Source of the DNA: Candidatus Poribacteria bacterium
GTDB taxonomy: Bacteria; Poribacteria; WGA-4E; WGA-3G
DNA length: 64,000 bases
NCBI GenBank assembly: GCA_026702755.1
Contig: JAPPBX010000081.1
Coordinates: 1 to 64,000 of the forward strand
Direction of reading: 5' to 3'
Shown: piece by piece, positions 37,602 to 45,902 of the stretch
Layout of the letters: the number at the start of each line of letters is the position of its first letter
Position numbering within the stretch: position 1 is the first letter of the stretch
Notes under the pieces: generated by a model
Seen by the model: the letters and a program-made list of their open reading frames with translations, nothing else
Databases searched by the model: none
What the model was told of the DNA's origin: nothing
Translations under genes and position numbers: made by a program

Positions 37602-37732
37602 AGAGTCATCGGTTCGCCTTGCAGTGAGAGTTATCAGTTTCAGTCCGAGACGCTTTGTGGCAGCAACACAATTTGTACCCGCCACAAGAAGTTAACTCTC
37701 ACTGCGAGGCAAACCGATAACTGATGACTGAC
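37602..37732. repeat. Heptad repeat element, copy 5
   Basis: Contains a perfect 13-bp inverted pair, GCAGTGAGAGTTA (37621-37633) and TAACTCTCACTGC (37693-37705), plus flanking CATCGGTT and AACCGATAACTGATGACTG units. It fills the gap between aspS and the Uma2 gene and may also end aspS transcription. Confidence 0.85.
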
Positions 37733-37758
37733 AACGAAAAAATAAAGGAGATAGCACG

Positions 37759-38466
37759 ATGGAAAGAAAAATAGGCACTGCCCCGACACTCGTCTATCCC
37801 GAATCAGACGGAGAACCGATGGCAGAAACTCCGAAACATCAGCAGGTGATGATAGATTGCATGGATATCCTACGAAACCATTTTCATGGGATCCCAGATG
37901 TGTATATCGGTGGGAACATGCTACTGTATTATGAAGAGGGGAATCCTCGGAAGAGCGTCTCCCCGGACGTATTCATGGTTCATGGACTGTCGAAAAAAGA
38001 ACTCCGAACATACAAAACCTGGGAACAACCCGCCACCCTTGATTTTGTGTTAGAAGTTGCCAGTCCGAGTACGTATACGAGAGACTTCAACGAGAAGATG
38101 GAGATATATGCCAAGATTCTGCGTGTCAAAGAGTATTATATCTATGACCCCTATCATGAAATTGAGCCCTATTTCGTTGGGTTCCGGCTTGTGGGTGAAA
38201 CTTATGAGGAGATAGCATTCGTGAACGCACGACTCCCGTCTTCAGTGTTAGGTTTGGAGTTGGGCGAGCATGAGGGTATGCTGCGTTTATATGACCCTGT
38301 TAAGTCCGCGTGGTTACTTACTTCTCAAGAACGCGTAGCACAGGCGGAAACCCGTGTGCAACAAGAATCCCTGGCACGACAGGAGGCGGAATCTCGTGTG
38401 CAACACGCTGAAGCGGAACTCAAAAAACTGCGCGCAGCACTTGAACGTTTAGAAGCAACCAAATAG
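37759..38466 (+). CDS. Uma2 family endonuclease-like protein (DUF820)
   Basis: A 235-residue protein with a PD-(D/E)XK fold of the Uma2/DUF820 type: PKHQQVMIDCMDILRN, SVSPDVFMVHG, LDFVLEVASPSTYTRDFNEKMEIYAKILRVKEYYIYDP. The D...E-x-A spacing matches the nuclease site. Residues about 190-235 form a heptad coiled coil (QERVAQAETRVQQESLARQE and on). An ggagatagcacg site precedes ATG 37759. The next gene starts 8 bases after its stop, so the two may be co-transcribed, although their predicted locations (cytoplasm and surface) differ. The role of Uma2 proteins is not established. Confidence 0.87.
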   Translation: MERKIGTAPTLVYPESDGEPMAETPKHQQVMIDCMDILRNHFHGIPDVYIGGNMLLYYEEGNPRKSVSPDVFMVHGLSKKELRTYKTWEQPATLDFVLEVASPSTYTRDFNEKMEIYAKILRVKEYYIYDPYHEIEPYFVGFRLVGETYEEIAFVNARLPSSVLGLELGEHEGMLRLYDPVKSAWLLTSQERVAQAETRVQQESLARQEAESRVQHAEAELKKLRAALERLEATK

Positions 38467-38473
38467 GAAATTG

Positions 38474-41400
38474 ATGGTGAAAATTGGCAAATACCTCCCT
38501 ATAGTCATCCTAATATGTATCGGATTAGCGTTTGCAACAGCGGATGCCCAAGAAAACCTTGCCCAACAAGTGTCCGCTATTTTTCAGCAAAACTGCTTGA
38601 ATTGTCATGGACCCTCCGGTTCCTTTAAAGAAGCACTCTTGATTGAGCGAAACGCGCTTATTGATACTCAGGTCGTCATTATAGGAAACCCAGAAAACTC
38701 AGAGTTCTATAAACGACTCCTTGGACCGACTGAGAAGGGTCCACAAATGCCGCTCAACCTACCACCGCTCTCACCAGAAGCCGTTGAAACGATTGCCCGC
38801 TGGATTACCGCAGGCGCGCCAGATTGGGATGTGCAGCACGACATCAATTTCATAACCACGGATACAATACTCAATACCATCCGAAACCACCTAAAATCGT
38901 TGGATCCGTTTGACCGCCCCTCCGCACGGTATTTTACAATGACGCATCTCTATAATGCCGGTGAAAGCCCTGAAACACTCAGCGACTATCGGATCGCGCT
39001 CTCTAAACTCGTAAATAGTCTTTCGTGGAAGTTTGAGATCACAAACCCAACACCCATTGATAAAGCACAAACAATCTTCTATATTGACCTGCGCCGCTAC
39101 GAATGGAATACCACAACCGATGTCTGGACACAAATTGAGCAAGTATATCCGTACAACATTGCGTTTGATCCAGAAATACAAGCCGGTCTCCTTGAAAAAC
39201 TGACACACCTACAGACTGAAACGGACAGCACAGTACCATTTGTCCATGTCGATTGGTTTCTTGCGACCGCGTCGTTGCCACCGCTCTATCACGATATTTT
39301 AGGTCTTCCACAAACAGACCGTGTATTAGAGGCACAATTAGAGGTAAATGTTGCGAGTAATATCAGGAACGCCCCAGGGATAGATGTCTGGCGTGCGGGT
39401 TTCAACGATTCGGGTGTCTCCTCGAACAACCGCGTCGTGGAACGCCACACATCTCGGTATGGCGCGTATTGGAAAAGTTACGACTTTGCTGGAAGTGTAG
39501 GTTCACAGAATATCTTTACACATCCGCTTGATTTCACACACGATGGTGGCGAAATTATCTTCAATCTCCCCAACGGGTTGCAGGCGTACTTGCTGGTTGA
39601 CGTTAATGGTAACCGGCTGAACGACGCACCAATTGACATCGTTAGGAACCTTGCTGCAAGCAATCCGACAGTCCGGAACGGTCTCTCGTGTATTGGGTGC
39701 CATACGCAAGGCATGAAGAAGTTTGAAGATAGTGTGCGTGCGGCGATTGAACAGGATGACAACCCGCCGTATAACAAAGAACAGGCACTACGACTCTACG
39801 CTAAACAGTCAGTCCTTGATAATCTGGTTGCAAAAGATACACTAAGGTTTCAGCAGGCACTGGAAAAGATTGGCGGTCCGTTTGCGGATGACGCATCCAG
39901 ACAACACTTCTTCAAGCAACATGAAAGCGAACCGATCCAACGGTTTCATGAGTCGTTTCAAGCACCACTAAATGTCCGCCATGCTGCAGCCGCAGTCGGA
40001 TTAGAAACAGAAGCATTTCTTGCACAGGTCCGTGTGAAACAGAGCCTAAAAAACTTGGGATTACAAACACTCACCGATATGAACGGCACGGTAAAACGGG
40101 ATGCGTGGACATCGAATTTTCACGACCTGATCTCTGCGTTGAATACCCCTGATAGTGTCCTTCCGCCCATTGTGCAGCGTCCGGAGCGTATACCTGGGGC
40201 ATCTGTTCACATTCCTGACTCGCCCCTTCGCAAAGTAATTGAAGATGCCCTCAACAAGACCCCTGGATCCCCAATTACTGTGGCAGAGATGGCAACGTTG
40301 AGAGAACTTGAGGCAGGAAATCGGGACATCCGCGATCTCACAGGACTTGAGTTTGCAACAAACCTGGGCTTCCTAAATGTTGAGAGTAACTCAATATCGG
40401 ATATATCACCGCTGGCAGGATTAACTAATCTTACAGAATTAAAAATGGGAGGCAACCCGATATCAGATATATCACCGCTGGCCTCTTTGACAAAGTTGCG
40501 TCAGATATGGTTTAATGACACTGAAGTAGCCGACCTCTCACCCCTCGCGTCCTTACGCGATCTTGAAACAATAAATGCCGCGGCCACGCGTATATCAAGC
40601 CTCGCGCCTTTAGAAGGACTTACAAAACTGAGAATATTAGAAACCATACATTCCGATATCTCGGATCTCTCACCTCTTGCAGGATTAACCAACTTAACAA
40701 GACTCCTCTTATACGATTGCAAAGCAACCGATCTTTTACCTCTACGGGGCTTAACAAAACTGAGATGGCTCGGTTTTCCACATACCAATAATATTACTGA
40801 CTTCTCTCCCTTGTCGGGATTAACAGAGTTGAGGCATCTCGACCTATTCCATACTGAGATTTCAGATCTTTCCCCGTTAGCGAAACTGATTAACTTAGAA
40901 ACATTGATATTAGACTGGAATCGCATTGTAGATGTCTCGCCACTTGCTTCCTTGCATAACTTGAAGACTTTATACCTGCATGTCAACAACATAGAGGATT
41001 TCTCGCCCCTAGATGGTATACGGAAAAATATAGAAGTCTTCACATGGCACAGAAACCCTGGCTATCCAAAAGGCGGTCCAAAAATTGAAGGACCCTGGTT
41101 ATGGTTGATGTTACAAAGTCATTGGACGGAAGGAATGGATCAAATAGATCATTTGTCAAAAGCATCTAATGGAAAAATTACGGAACAGCAGATTGCTACT
41201 CTCGGTACGGCGGACGGAGAGAGGATTGGTGATAGCGTATGGTTAAAAAGCACCCTTGAGCCTTATCATTATGATGATCCCAATAGAAACTATAACAACC
41301 TTCGGAGATTGCTGTTACCTGAAGAAGAAGTTGTTGAATCTAAATCCCCTTGGTTTGAGGTTTATAGCACCATTACCTTGTATTCTCCACGGGCACAGCA

Positions 41401-42685
41401 CACGAGAATATTTATAGGTGCAGCGGACTCCCCTCGAAAAGTTTTACTCAATGGTGAGTTAGTCTACCACTACGAACACTATGTTGATAGAGATGCATGG
41501 AATACTGATTACCAGGATTTTTTCCCTATCACACTGCGAAAAGGGAAGAACGTGTTGTTAGTGCATCATAAGTACAACACACGGCGACCAATAGGCTACT
41601 TTTTTGGATTTGAACCTGGCACCGAATATAGCGTAGTCAATCCCCGTGTCGGGTACACCTTCTCTGAGCCAAAAATCCATGTCGGTGATACATTTACCCT
41701 CGACCTCAGCACAGAAAACATCTATGATTTAGCAGGCTGGCAATTTGATATTGCCTTTGATCCTACTGTGCTTGAAGTCGTTGAAGTCAACGAAGGCGAT
41801 TTCCTGAAAACAGGAGGCGAAACGACCTTTTTCCAAAAAGGAACAATTGATAACTCGACCGGCAAAATTACCAAACTCAGTTCAGCAAGACTCAGCGAAG
41901 ACGGGGTCAGCGGTACAGGAACGCTTCTGTCGGTGATGTTCACAGCAAAAACAGCTGGACAAACGCAGTTGAAACTCGAAAATTTTCAACTCGCTGCTAT
42001 CACCGGTGTATCTATCCCTGCGGGTCCACAAGAGGTTGTTATCACTGTAGAAGGACAACTCGCTACTGGAGATGTGAATCGAGATGGACAGGTAAATATC
42101 CTGGATATGGTGCTTGTCGCTCGACACTTCGGGAAAACTGTGCCCCCTGATTCGGATGTAGACCTGAATGGTGATGGTGTTGTCAATATCCAGGACCTTA
42201 TCATCGTGGCGCAACACTTAGGCGAAACTACCTCGGCTGCACCATCAATTTTTGCTGTAGATGATATAGAGGGAATAGATCCAGCCATGATACAGGTTTG
42301 GATAGAACAGGCACAAGTTGAAGATGATGGTTCTATTGCCTTCCGAAAAGGCATCGCCAACCTTGAGCAGCTTCTCACCCTGTTCATCCCAGAGACGACC
42401 GCCTTACTTAACAACTATCCAAACCCATTCAACCCAGAGACATGGATACCCTATCAACTGTCCGAACCGGCTGAGGTTACCTTGCGTATCTACGCTGTGA
42501 ATGGCAGTTTGATCCGAACATTAGCATTGGGACAAATGCCCGCTGGCATCTATCAAATCCGCCCCCGTGCCGCATATTGGGACGGCAAAAATGATCTCGG
42601 CGAATCTGTTGCGAGTGGTGTCTATTTCTACACGCTGACAGCCGGAAATTTTACTGCAACCAAAAAAATGTTGATAAGGAAATAG
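38474..42685 (+). CDS. Secreted cytochrome-c-like / LRR / cohesin / dockerin protein
   Basis: A 1403-residue surface protein. A signal peptide (residues 4-25, ending ATADA) is followed by a cytochrome-c-like domain with haem motif CLNCH (41-45). A second CIGCH lies at 406-410. Residues about 616-856 hold around ten leucine-rich repeats (LSPLAGLTNLTEL type). A beta-rich segment follows, then a cohesin-like domain at about 1056-1196 (VGDTFTLDLSTENIYDLAGWQFDIAFDP), paired dockerin calcium loops at about 1197-1252 (DVNRDGQVNILDMVLVARHF, DLNGDGVVNIQDLIIVAQHL) and a FlgD-like C-terminal tail (NYPNPFNPETWIPYQL to KKMLIRK). The ATG at 38474 has AGGA 5 bases upstream. Cohesin plus dockerin in one chain suggests self-assembly (inference). 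Confidence 0.9.
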   Translation: MVKIGKYLPIVILICIGLAFATADAQENLAQQVSAIFQQNCLNCHGPSGSFKEALLIERNALIDTQVVIIGNPENSEFYKRLLGPTEKGPQMPLNLPPLSPEAVETIARWITAGAPDWDVQHDINFITTDTILNTIRNHLKSLDPFDRPSARYFTMTHLYNAGESPETLSDYRIALSKLVNSLSWKFEITNPTPIDKAQTIFYIDLRRYEWNTTTDVWTQIEQVYPYNIAFDPEIQAGLLEKLTHLQTETDSTVPFVHVDWFLATASLPPLYHDILGLPQTDRVLEAQLEVNVASNIRNAPGIDVWRAGFNDSGVSSNNRVVERHTSRYGAYWKSYDFAGSVGSQNIFTHPLDFTHDGGEIIFNLPNGLQAYLLVDVNGNRLNDAPIDIVRNLAASNPTVRNGLSCIGCHTQGMKKFEDSVRAAIEQDDNPPYNKEQALRLYAKQSVLDNLVAKDTLRFQQALEKIGGPFADDASRQHFFKQHESEPIQRFHESFQAPLNVRHAAAAVGLETEAFLAQVRVKQSLKNLGLQTLTDMNGTVKRDAWTSNFHDLISALNTPDSVLPPIVQRPERIPGASVHIPDSPLRKVIEDALNKTPGSPITVAEMATLRELEAGNRDIRDLTGLEFATNLGFLNVESNSISDISPLAGLTNLTELKMGGNPISDISPLASLTKLRQIWFNDTEVADLSPLASLRDLETINAAATRISSLAPLEGLTKLRILETIHSDISDLSPLAGLTNLTRLLLYDCKATDLLPLRGLTKLRWLGFPHTNNITDFSPLSGLTELRHLDLFHTEISDLSPLAKLINLETLILDWNRIVDVSPLASLHNLKTLYLHVNNIEDFSPLDGIRKNIEVFTWHRNPGYPKGGPKIEGPWLWLMLQSHWTEGMDQIDHLSKASNGKITEQQIATLGTADGERIGDSVWLKSTLEPYHYDDPNRNYNNLRRLLLPEEEVVESKSPWFEVYSTITLYSPRAQHTRIFIGAADSPRKVLLNGELVYHYEHYVDRDAWNTDYQDFFPITLRKGKNVLLVHHKYNTRRPIGYFFGFEPGTEYSVVNPRVGYTFSEPKIHVGDTFTLDLSTENIYDLAGWQFDIAFDPTVLEVVEVNEGDFLKTGGETTFFQKGTIDNSTGKITKLSSARLSEDGVSGTGTLLSVMFTAKTAGQTQLKLENFQLAAITGVSIPAGPQEVVITVEGQLATGDVNRDGQVNILDMVLVARHFGKTVPPDSDVDLNGDGVVNIQDLIIVAQHLGETTSAAPSIFAVDDIEGIDPAMIQVWIEQAQVEDDGSIAFRKGIANLEQLLTLFIPETTALLNNYPNPFNPETWIPYQLSEPAEVTLRIYAVNGSLIRTLALGQMPAGIYQIRPRAAYWDGKNDLGESVASGVYFYTLTAGNFTATKKMLIRK

Positions 42686-42741
42686 TATCAAATGACCATA
42701 GGATAGCTGGAGTGCTGATTTTTATTAACTTCCTAACCCGC

Positions 42742-42779
42742 AAAACAGGGATGTGTGCTACGGTGCAGGTCCCTGTTTT
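42742..42779 (+). terminator. Rho-independent-type terminator
   Basis: AAAACAGGGA (42742-42751) pairs perfectly with TCCCTGTTTT (42770-42779) across an 18-base loop, with the T-run in the stem's 3' arm. It lies 57 bases after the cohesin/dockerin gene stop. Confidence 0.65.
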
Positions 42780-42813
42780 ATGTGTCGTGAAGGGATCCGT
42801 GCGGATTTTTACC

Positions 42814-42843
42814 TTGACACCGAGGGTTAAAGTGTGTTAGACT
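42814..42843 (+). promoter_or_regulatory. Promoter for the Rpn-type nuclease gene
   Basis: TTGACA at 42814-42819, 18-base spacer, TAGACT at 42838-42843. Predicted start near 42850, just after the terminator at 42742-42779. Confidence 0.5.
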
Positions 42844-42902
42844 CTCTGATATAAGTTGGATGCGTGTGCTGGAGCATGGGTGTCCCAAGAGGAGAAGGCA
42901 TA

Positions 42903-43949
42903 TTGATAGAACGCGATCTTCAGGAGTTGTCAAATGTATCGAGCCACCAATTCCCTGATAGGAGTGCGAAATGGTTCCTGCGTCAGCGGGAATACCTCGA
43001 GGCGTTACTGAGCCTGTTTGGTAAGGAGCTCGCCGATGCTCTTGACTTCGGGCGGATCGTGCAGGTGAATAGAAGTTTCATCTCCGATGACCTTCGGACG
43101 CAAGAATCGGATATGGTATTCCGGGTGCCGTTTCGGTCTCCGACGCAAACGGGTGGGGAAGTCATCGTCTATCTTCTCATAGAGCACCAATCCAGGGTGG
43201 ACCGGTCTATGAGTTTGCGGTTGCTGTCTTACATGGTTCAGGTATGGATGGAGGAGCGGCGACAGTGGACAGAGGCAAAGCAACCCCAGGCAGAGTGGCG
43301 GTTGACTCCCATCATCCCGATTGTCTTTTACACGGGGAGCAGAGAGTGGCGGGCTCCGCTCTCTCTGACTGCCCTCATGGACAGCCCAGAAATCCTCACA
43401 CGCTTCATCCCGACCTTCGACACCTTGCTCCTTGATGTCAAAGCCACAGACCCTGACGAACTGACACAGACAGGGCAACCTTTCGGATGGTTATTGACCG
43501 TCTTGCAACAAGAACACACTGAAGACCCGGACGTAATGCGACAAACACTCCTTGACGCTTTAGAGGGACTCAGGGACCTCCACACACACGACGCTGAAGC
43601 GTATCAGCGCGCAATTTTGTATATCTTCCTTCTTATCCTACACCGCAGATCCGAAGAAGAACAGAAAGACTTATTCCGTATCCTCACACAAGAGCATACA
43701 CAAAACATGGAGATTGTAGGCATGGCAGAATCTATCATTGAAATCAGCGAAAAACGCGGACTCCAACAAGGCATAGAGCAAGGAGAGATCCAAGGCAAAC
43801 AAGAGGCCCTGCTGAAGTTGCTGCAGCACCGGTTTCCGGGCGTTCCCGATACGGTGATCACGCGGGTGCGTGCCCTCCGTAACCTTGTTGAACTCGATGC
43901 GCTCTTTGAGAAAAGTCTGACAGCGAAAAGCCTTGAGGATATCCAGTAG
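42903..43949 (+). CDS. Rpn/PD-(D/E)XK transposase-like nuclease with DUF4351-type tail
   Basis: A 348-residue protein of the Rpn (recombination-promoting nuclease) type. Core: PDRSAKWFLRQREYLEALLSLF, LRTQESDMVFRVPF, GEVIVYLLIEHQSRVDRSMSLRLLSYMVQVW, then RLTPIIPIVFYTGSREW. The D and E-H-Q segments match the nuclease fold. The C-terminus GKQEALLKLLQHRFPGVPD and ELDALFEKSLTAKSLEDI resembles DUF4351. The start is most likely TTG 42903, because AGGAG lies 8 bases upstream; GTG 42864 and ATG 42876 in the same frame are alternatives. Family role: DNA cleavage that can promote recombination; these genes move often. Confidence 0.85.
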   Translation: MIERDLQELSNVSSHQFPDRSAKWFLRQREYLEALLSLFGKELADALDFGRIVQVNRSFISDDLRTQESDMVFRVPFRSPTQTGGEVIVYLLIEHQSRVDRSMSLRLLSYMVQVWMEERRQWTEAKQPQAEWRLTPIIPIVFYTGSREWRAPLSLTALMDSPEILTRFIPTFDTLLLDVKATDPDELTQTGQPFGWLLTVLQQEHTEDPDVMRQTLLDALEGLRDLHTHDAEAYQRAILYIFLLILHRRSEEEQKDLFRILTQEHTQNMEIVGMAESIIEISEKRGLQQGIEQGEIQGKQEALLKLLQHRFPGVPDTVITRVRALRNLVELDALFEKSLTAKSLEDIQ

Positions 43950-44116
43950 CCATCCCGTGCAGTTTGGTATGCCGCTAAATATCCCCGAATATAGGAGAGA
44001 GGCGTTGGTCGTTGACATCTTTCACGCCTTCCAAGAGCGATTACAAGCATAAGACGCTGATCCGCCTCGGTTTTGTCTTTTAGTGTGTATTTATTTTTCA
44101 AATTTACTATAAAGAT

Positions 44117-44140
44117 GCTGATGTGACGTTGCACATCAGC
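44117..44140 (+). promoter_or_regulatory. 5' leader hairpin before the SDF symporter
   Basis: Perfect 9-bp stem GCTGATGTG/CACATCAGC around ACGTTG, 12 bases before the agaaggaga ribosome binding site. It could be an attenuator, a stabilising leader or an operator. Confidence 0.5.
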
Positions 44141-44168
44141 ACTGCAACTGTAGAAGGAGATATAATTT

Positions 44169-45758
44169 ATGAACGAAAACGAAAAGAAACCAAAAGTAAG
44201 TCTCGGCCTACTTTACGGAATTATCATTGCCATTGTTGCTGGTGCACTTATTGGAGGTTATGCCCCAGATTATGCAATCCACACAACAATCCTCGGTGAG
44301 ATATTCTTAAACCTATTGAAGATGATAGTAGTACCGCTTGTTGTCTTGTCCATGATAGTCGGGATAACAAATTTAGGCGACATCCGTAACATCGGTTCCA
44401 TCGGCGGACGGACTGTGCTGTACTACATGGCAACAACCGCGCTCTCCGTTCTCGTTGGGATAATTCTCGTGAACATCATCTCACCGGGGAAGGGGTTATC
44501 ACAAGGCGAAGAGCGTGCCGATCTGAGTTACACACTCTCTGGTGCTGAGATGCTCACGCTTGAAATGAGTGGCGAATTCAATCGGACCTATAACAATAAA
44601 TATGTGATTACCCTCACGGACCAGGACATCCGTGGTGAAGTCGAATCCATTGACGGAACAACAGTCACAGTAAAATCGTGGCAACCCTTCAGGGATGCCC
44701 GTTACGTCACCACAGACGATGGGGAACGCTTGTTATTCTCTGACGGTCAGCTCGTCCGGATAGAACCCGAAAGTACCGGTGAAGGCATTGACATCAGCTT
44801 GCCGATCGCCACAAGAATGTCCGACAAAACCGAGCGGACGATGGGCAACACCATCAAAGAGGTGTTCCTCGGCAACGAGAAGACCGGTAAAGAGGGGATG
44901 ATCCCCTCAAACGTCTTCAAAGCGATGGTGCACACCGACATTCTGCCCTTAATCTTCTTCTCGCTCCTTATCGGTGCGGCTTTATCCATGCTTGGTGATG
45001 TTGGCAAACCCGTCATCTCCGTGATTTCTGGATTAAATGAGGCGGTGATGAAACTCGTCCATTGGATAATGTATGTCGCGCCTGTAGGTATTTTCGGCTT
45101 AATCGCAGGCAGGATCGGCGAGGCGAAGGGGTTCGCAGGTTTCTGGCCCGAACTTATCGCCGTCGGTAAGTATAGTGCGACAGTTGTGTTAGGACTTGGT
45201 GTACACGCTGTTATCATTTTACCGATACTCTTACTGTTCCTCGGACGTAGAAATCCGCTCAACTATTTCAAAGGTATGGCAACGGCTTTACTCAACGCCT
45301 TTTCGACAGCGAGTTCAAGTGCGACTTTACCCCTAACGATGGAAGGTGTTGAGAACCAGAACGGTGTCTCCAGACGGACCTCCAGTTTTGTACTTCCGTT
45401 GGGCGCAACCATCAATATGGATGGCACCGCACTCTATGAGGCAGTCGCTGTCATGTTCATCGCACAGGTCTATGCAATTTCCATGGATCCAGCACAACAA
45501 ATAGTTGTCGTGTTGACCGCGACTTTGGCAGCTATCGGCGCAGCAGGGATACCGGAAGCAGGGCTTGTTACAATGGTTATCGTGCTCAGAGCCGTCGATC
45601 TCCCGGTTGAGGGGATAACGCTGATTCTCTCCATTGATTGGTTACTCGACCGATTCCGTACCGCAGTTAACGTCTGGGGCGACAGCATCGGCGCAGGCGT
45701 AATTGAGACGTATGAATCCAGAGACAGCGATACAACCGAAGCCCCAGCTACCACATAG
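44169..45758 (+). CDS. Dicarboxylate/amino acid:cation symporter (SDF/DAACS family)
   Basis: A 529-residue inner membrane transporter. The signature serine-rich motif STASSSATLPLTMEG and the NMDGTALYEAVAVMFIAQ segment (ion and substrate site) are intact, and N-terminal helices LLKMIVVPLVVLSMIVGITNLG are typical. Predicted substrate: glutamate, aspartate or C4-dicarboxylates with Na+ or H+. Between TM3 and TM4 there is an unusually long soluble loop of about 110 residues (about 112-225, beta-rich: KYVITLTDQDIRGEVESIDG) not present in typical members (about 430 residues). A strong ribosome binding site (agaaggaga) precedes ATG 44169. Confidence 0.9.
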   Translation: MNENEKKPKVSLGLLYGIIIAIVAGALIGGYAPDYAIHTTILGEIFLNLLKMIVVPLVVLSMIVGITNLGDIRNIGSIGGRTVLYYMATTALSVLVGIILVNIISPGKGLSQGEERADLSYTLSGAEMLTLEMSGEFNRTYNNKYVITLTDQDIRGEVESIDGTTVTVKSWQPFRDARYVTTDDGERLLFSDGQLVRIEPESTGEGIDISLPIATRMSDKTERTMGNTIKEVFLGNEKTGKEGMIPSNVFKAMVHTDILPLIFFSLLIGAALSMLGDVGKPVISVISGLNEAVMKLVHWIMYVAPVGIFGLIAGRIGEAKGFAGFWPELIAVGKYSATVVLGLGVHAVIILPILLLFLGRRNPLNYFKGMATALLNAFSTASSSATLPLTMEGVENQNGVSRRTSSFVLPLGATINMDGTALYEAVAVMFIAQVYAISMDPAQQIVVVLTATLAAIGAAGIPEAGLVTMVIVLRAVDLPVEGITLILSIDWLLDRFRTAVNVWGDSIGAGVIETYESRDSDTTEAPATT

Positions 45759-45832
45759 CAACCTCTGATATGCTTAATCTGGAAGCATGGAAGCCTCAAC
45801 CTTCCATCCCTTCCGCTGAAAAATCGAAAACT

Positions 45833-45872
45833 GGAAGGATGGAAGGTTGGAAAAACCTCCTTCCATCCTTCC
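45833..45872. repeat. 14-bp perfect inverted repeat, GGAAGG family
   Basis: GGAAGGATGGAAGG (45833-45846) and its exact complement at 45859-45872, loop 12 bases. Similar GGAAGG/CCTTCC units lie just upstream (45781-45815) and at 63239-63325. It may end transcription of the symporter gene. Confidence 0.8.
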
Positions 45873-45902
45873 TTATACCGTCAATCTGTTTCTGTAAACA
45901 TA

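Noticed and set aside
41882-42217. Minus-strand frame inside the cohesin/dockerin gene
   Set aside because: It is the complement of well-matched cohesin and dockerin codons, so it is a shadow.
38474-42685. Cellulosome scaffoldin
   Set aside because: Only one cohesin-like domain is present and no cellulose-binding or glycosidase gene is nearby.
42864-42902. Upstream starts (GTG 42864, ATG 42876) for the Rpn gene
   Set aside because: The ribosome binding site AGGAG at 42890-42894 fits TTG 42903 better; kept as alternatives only.
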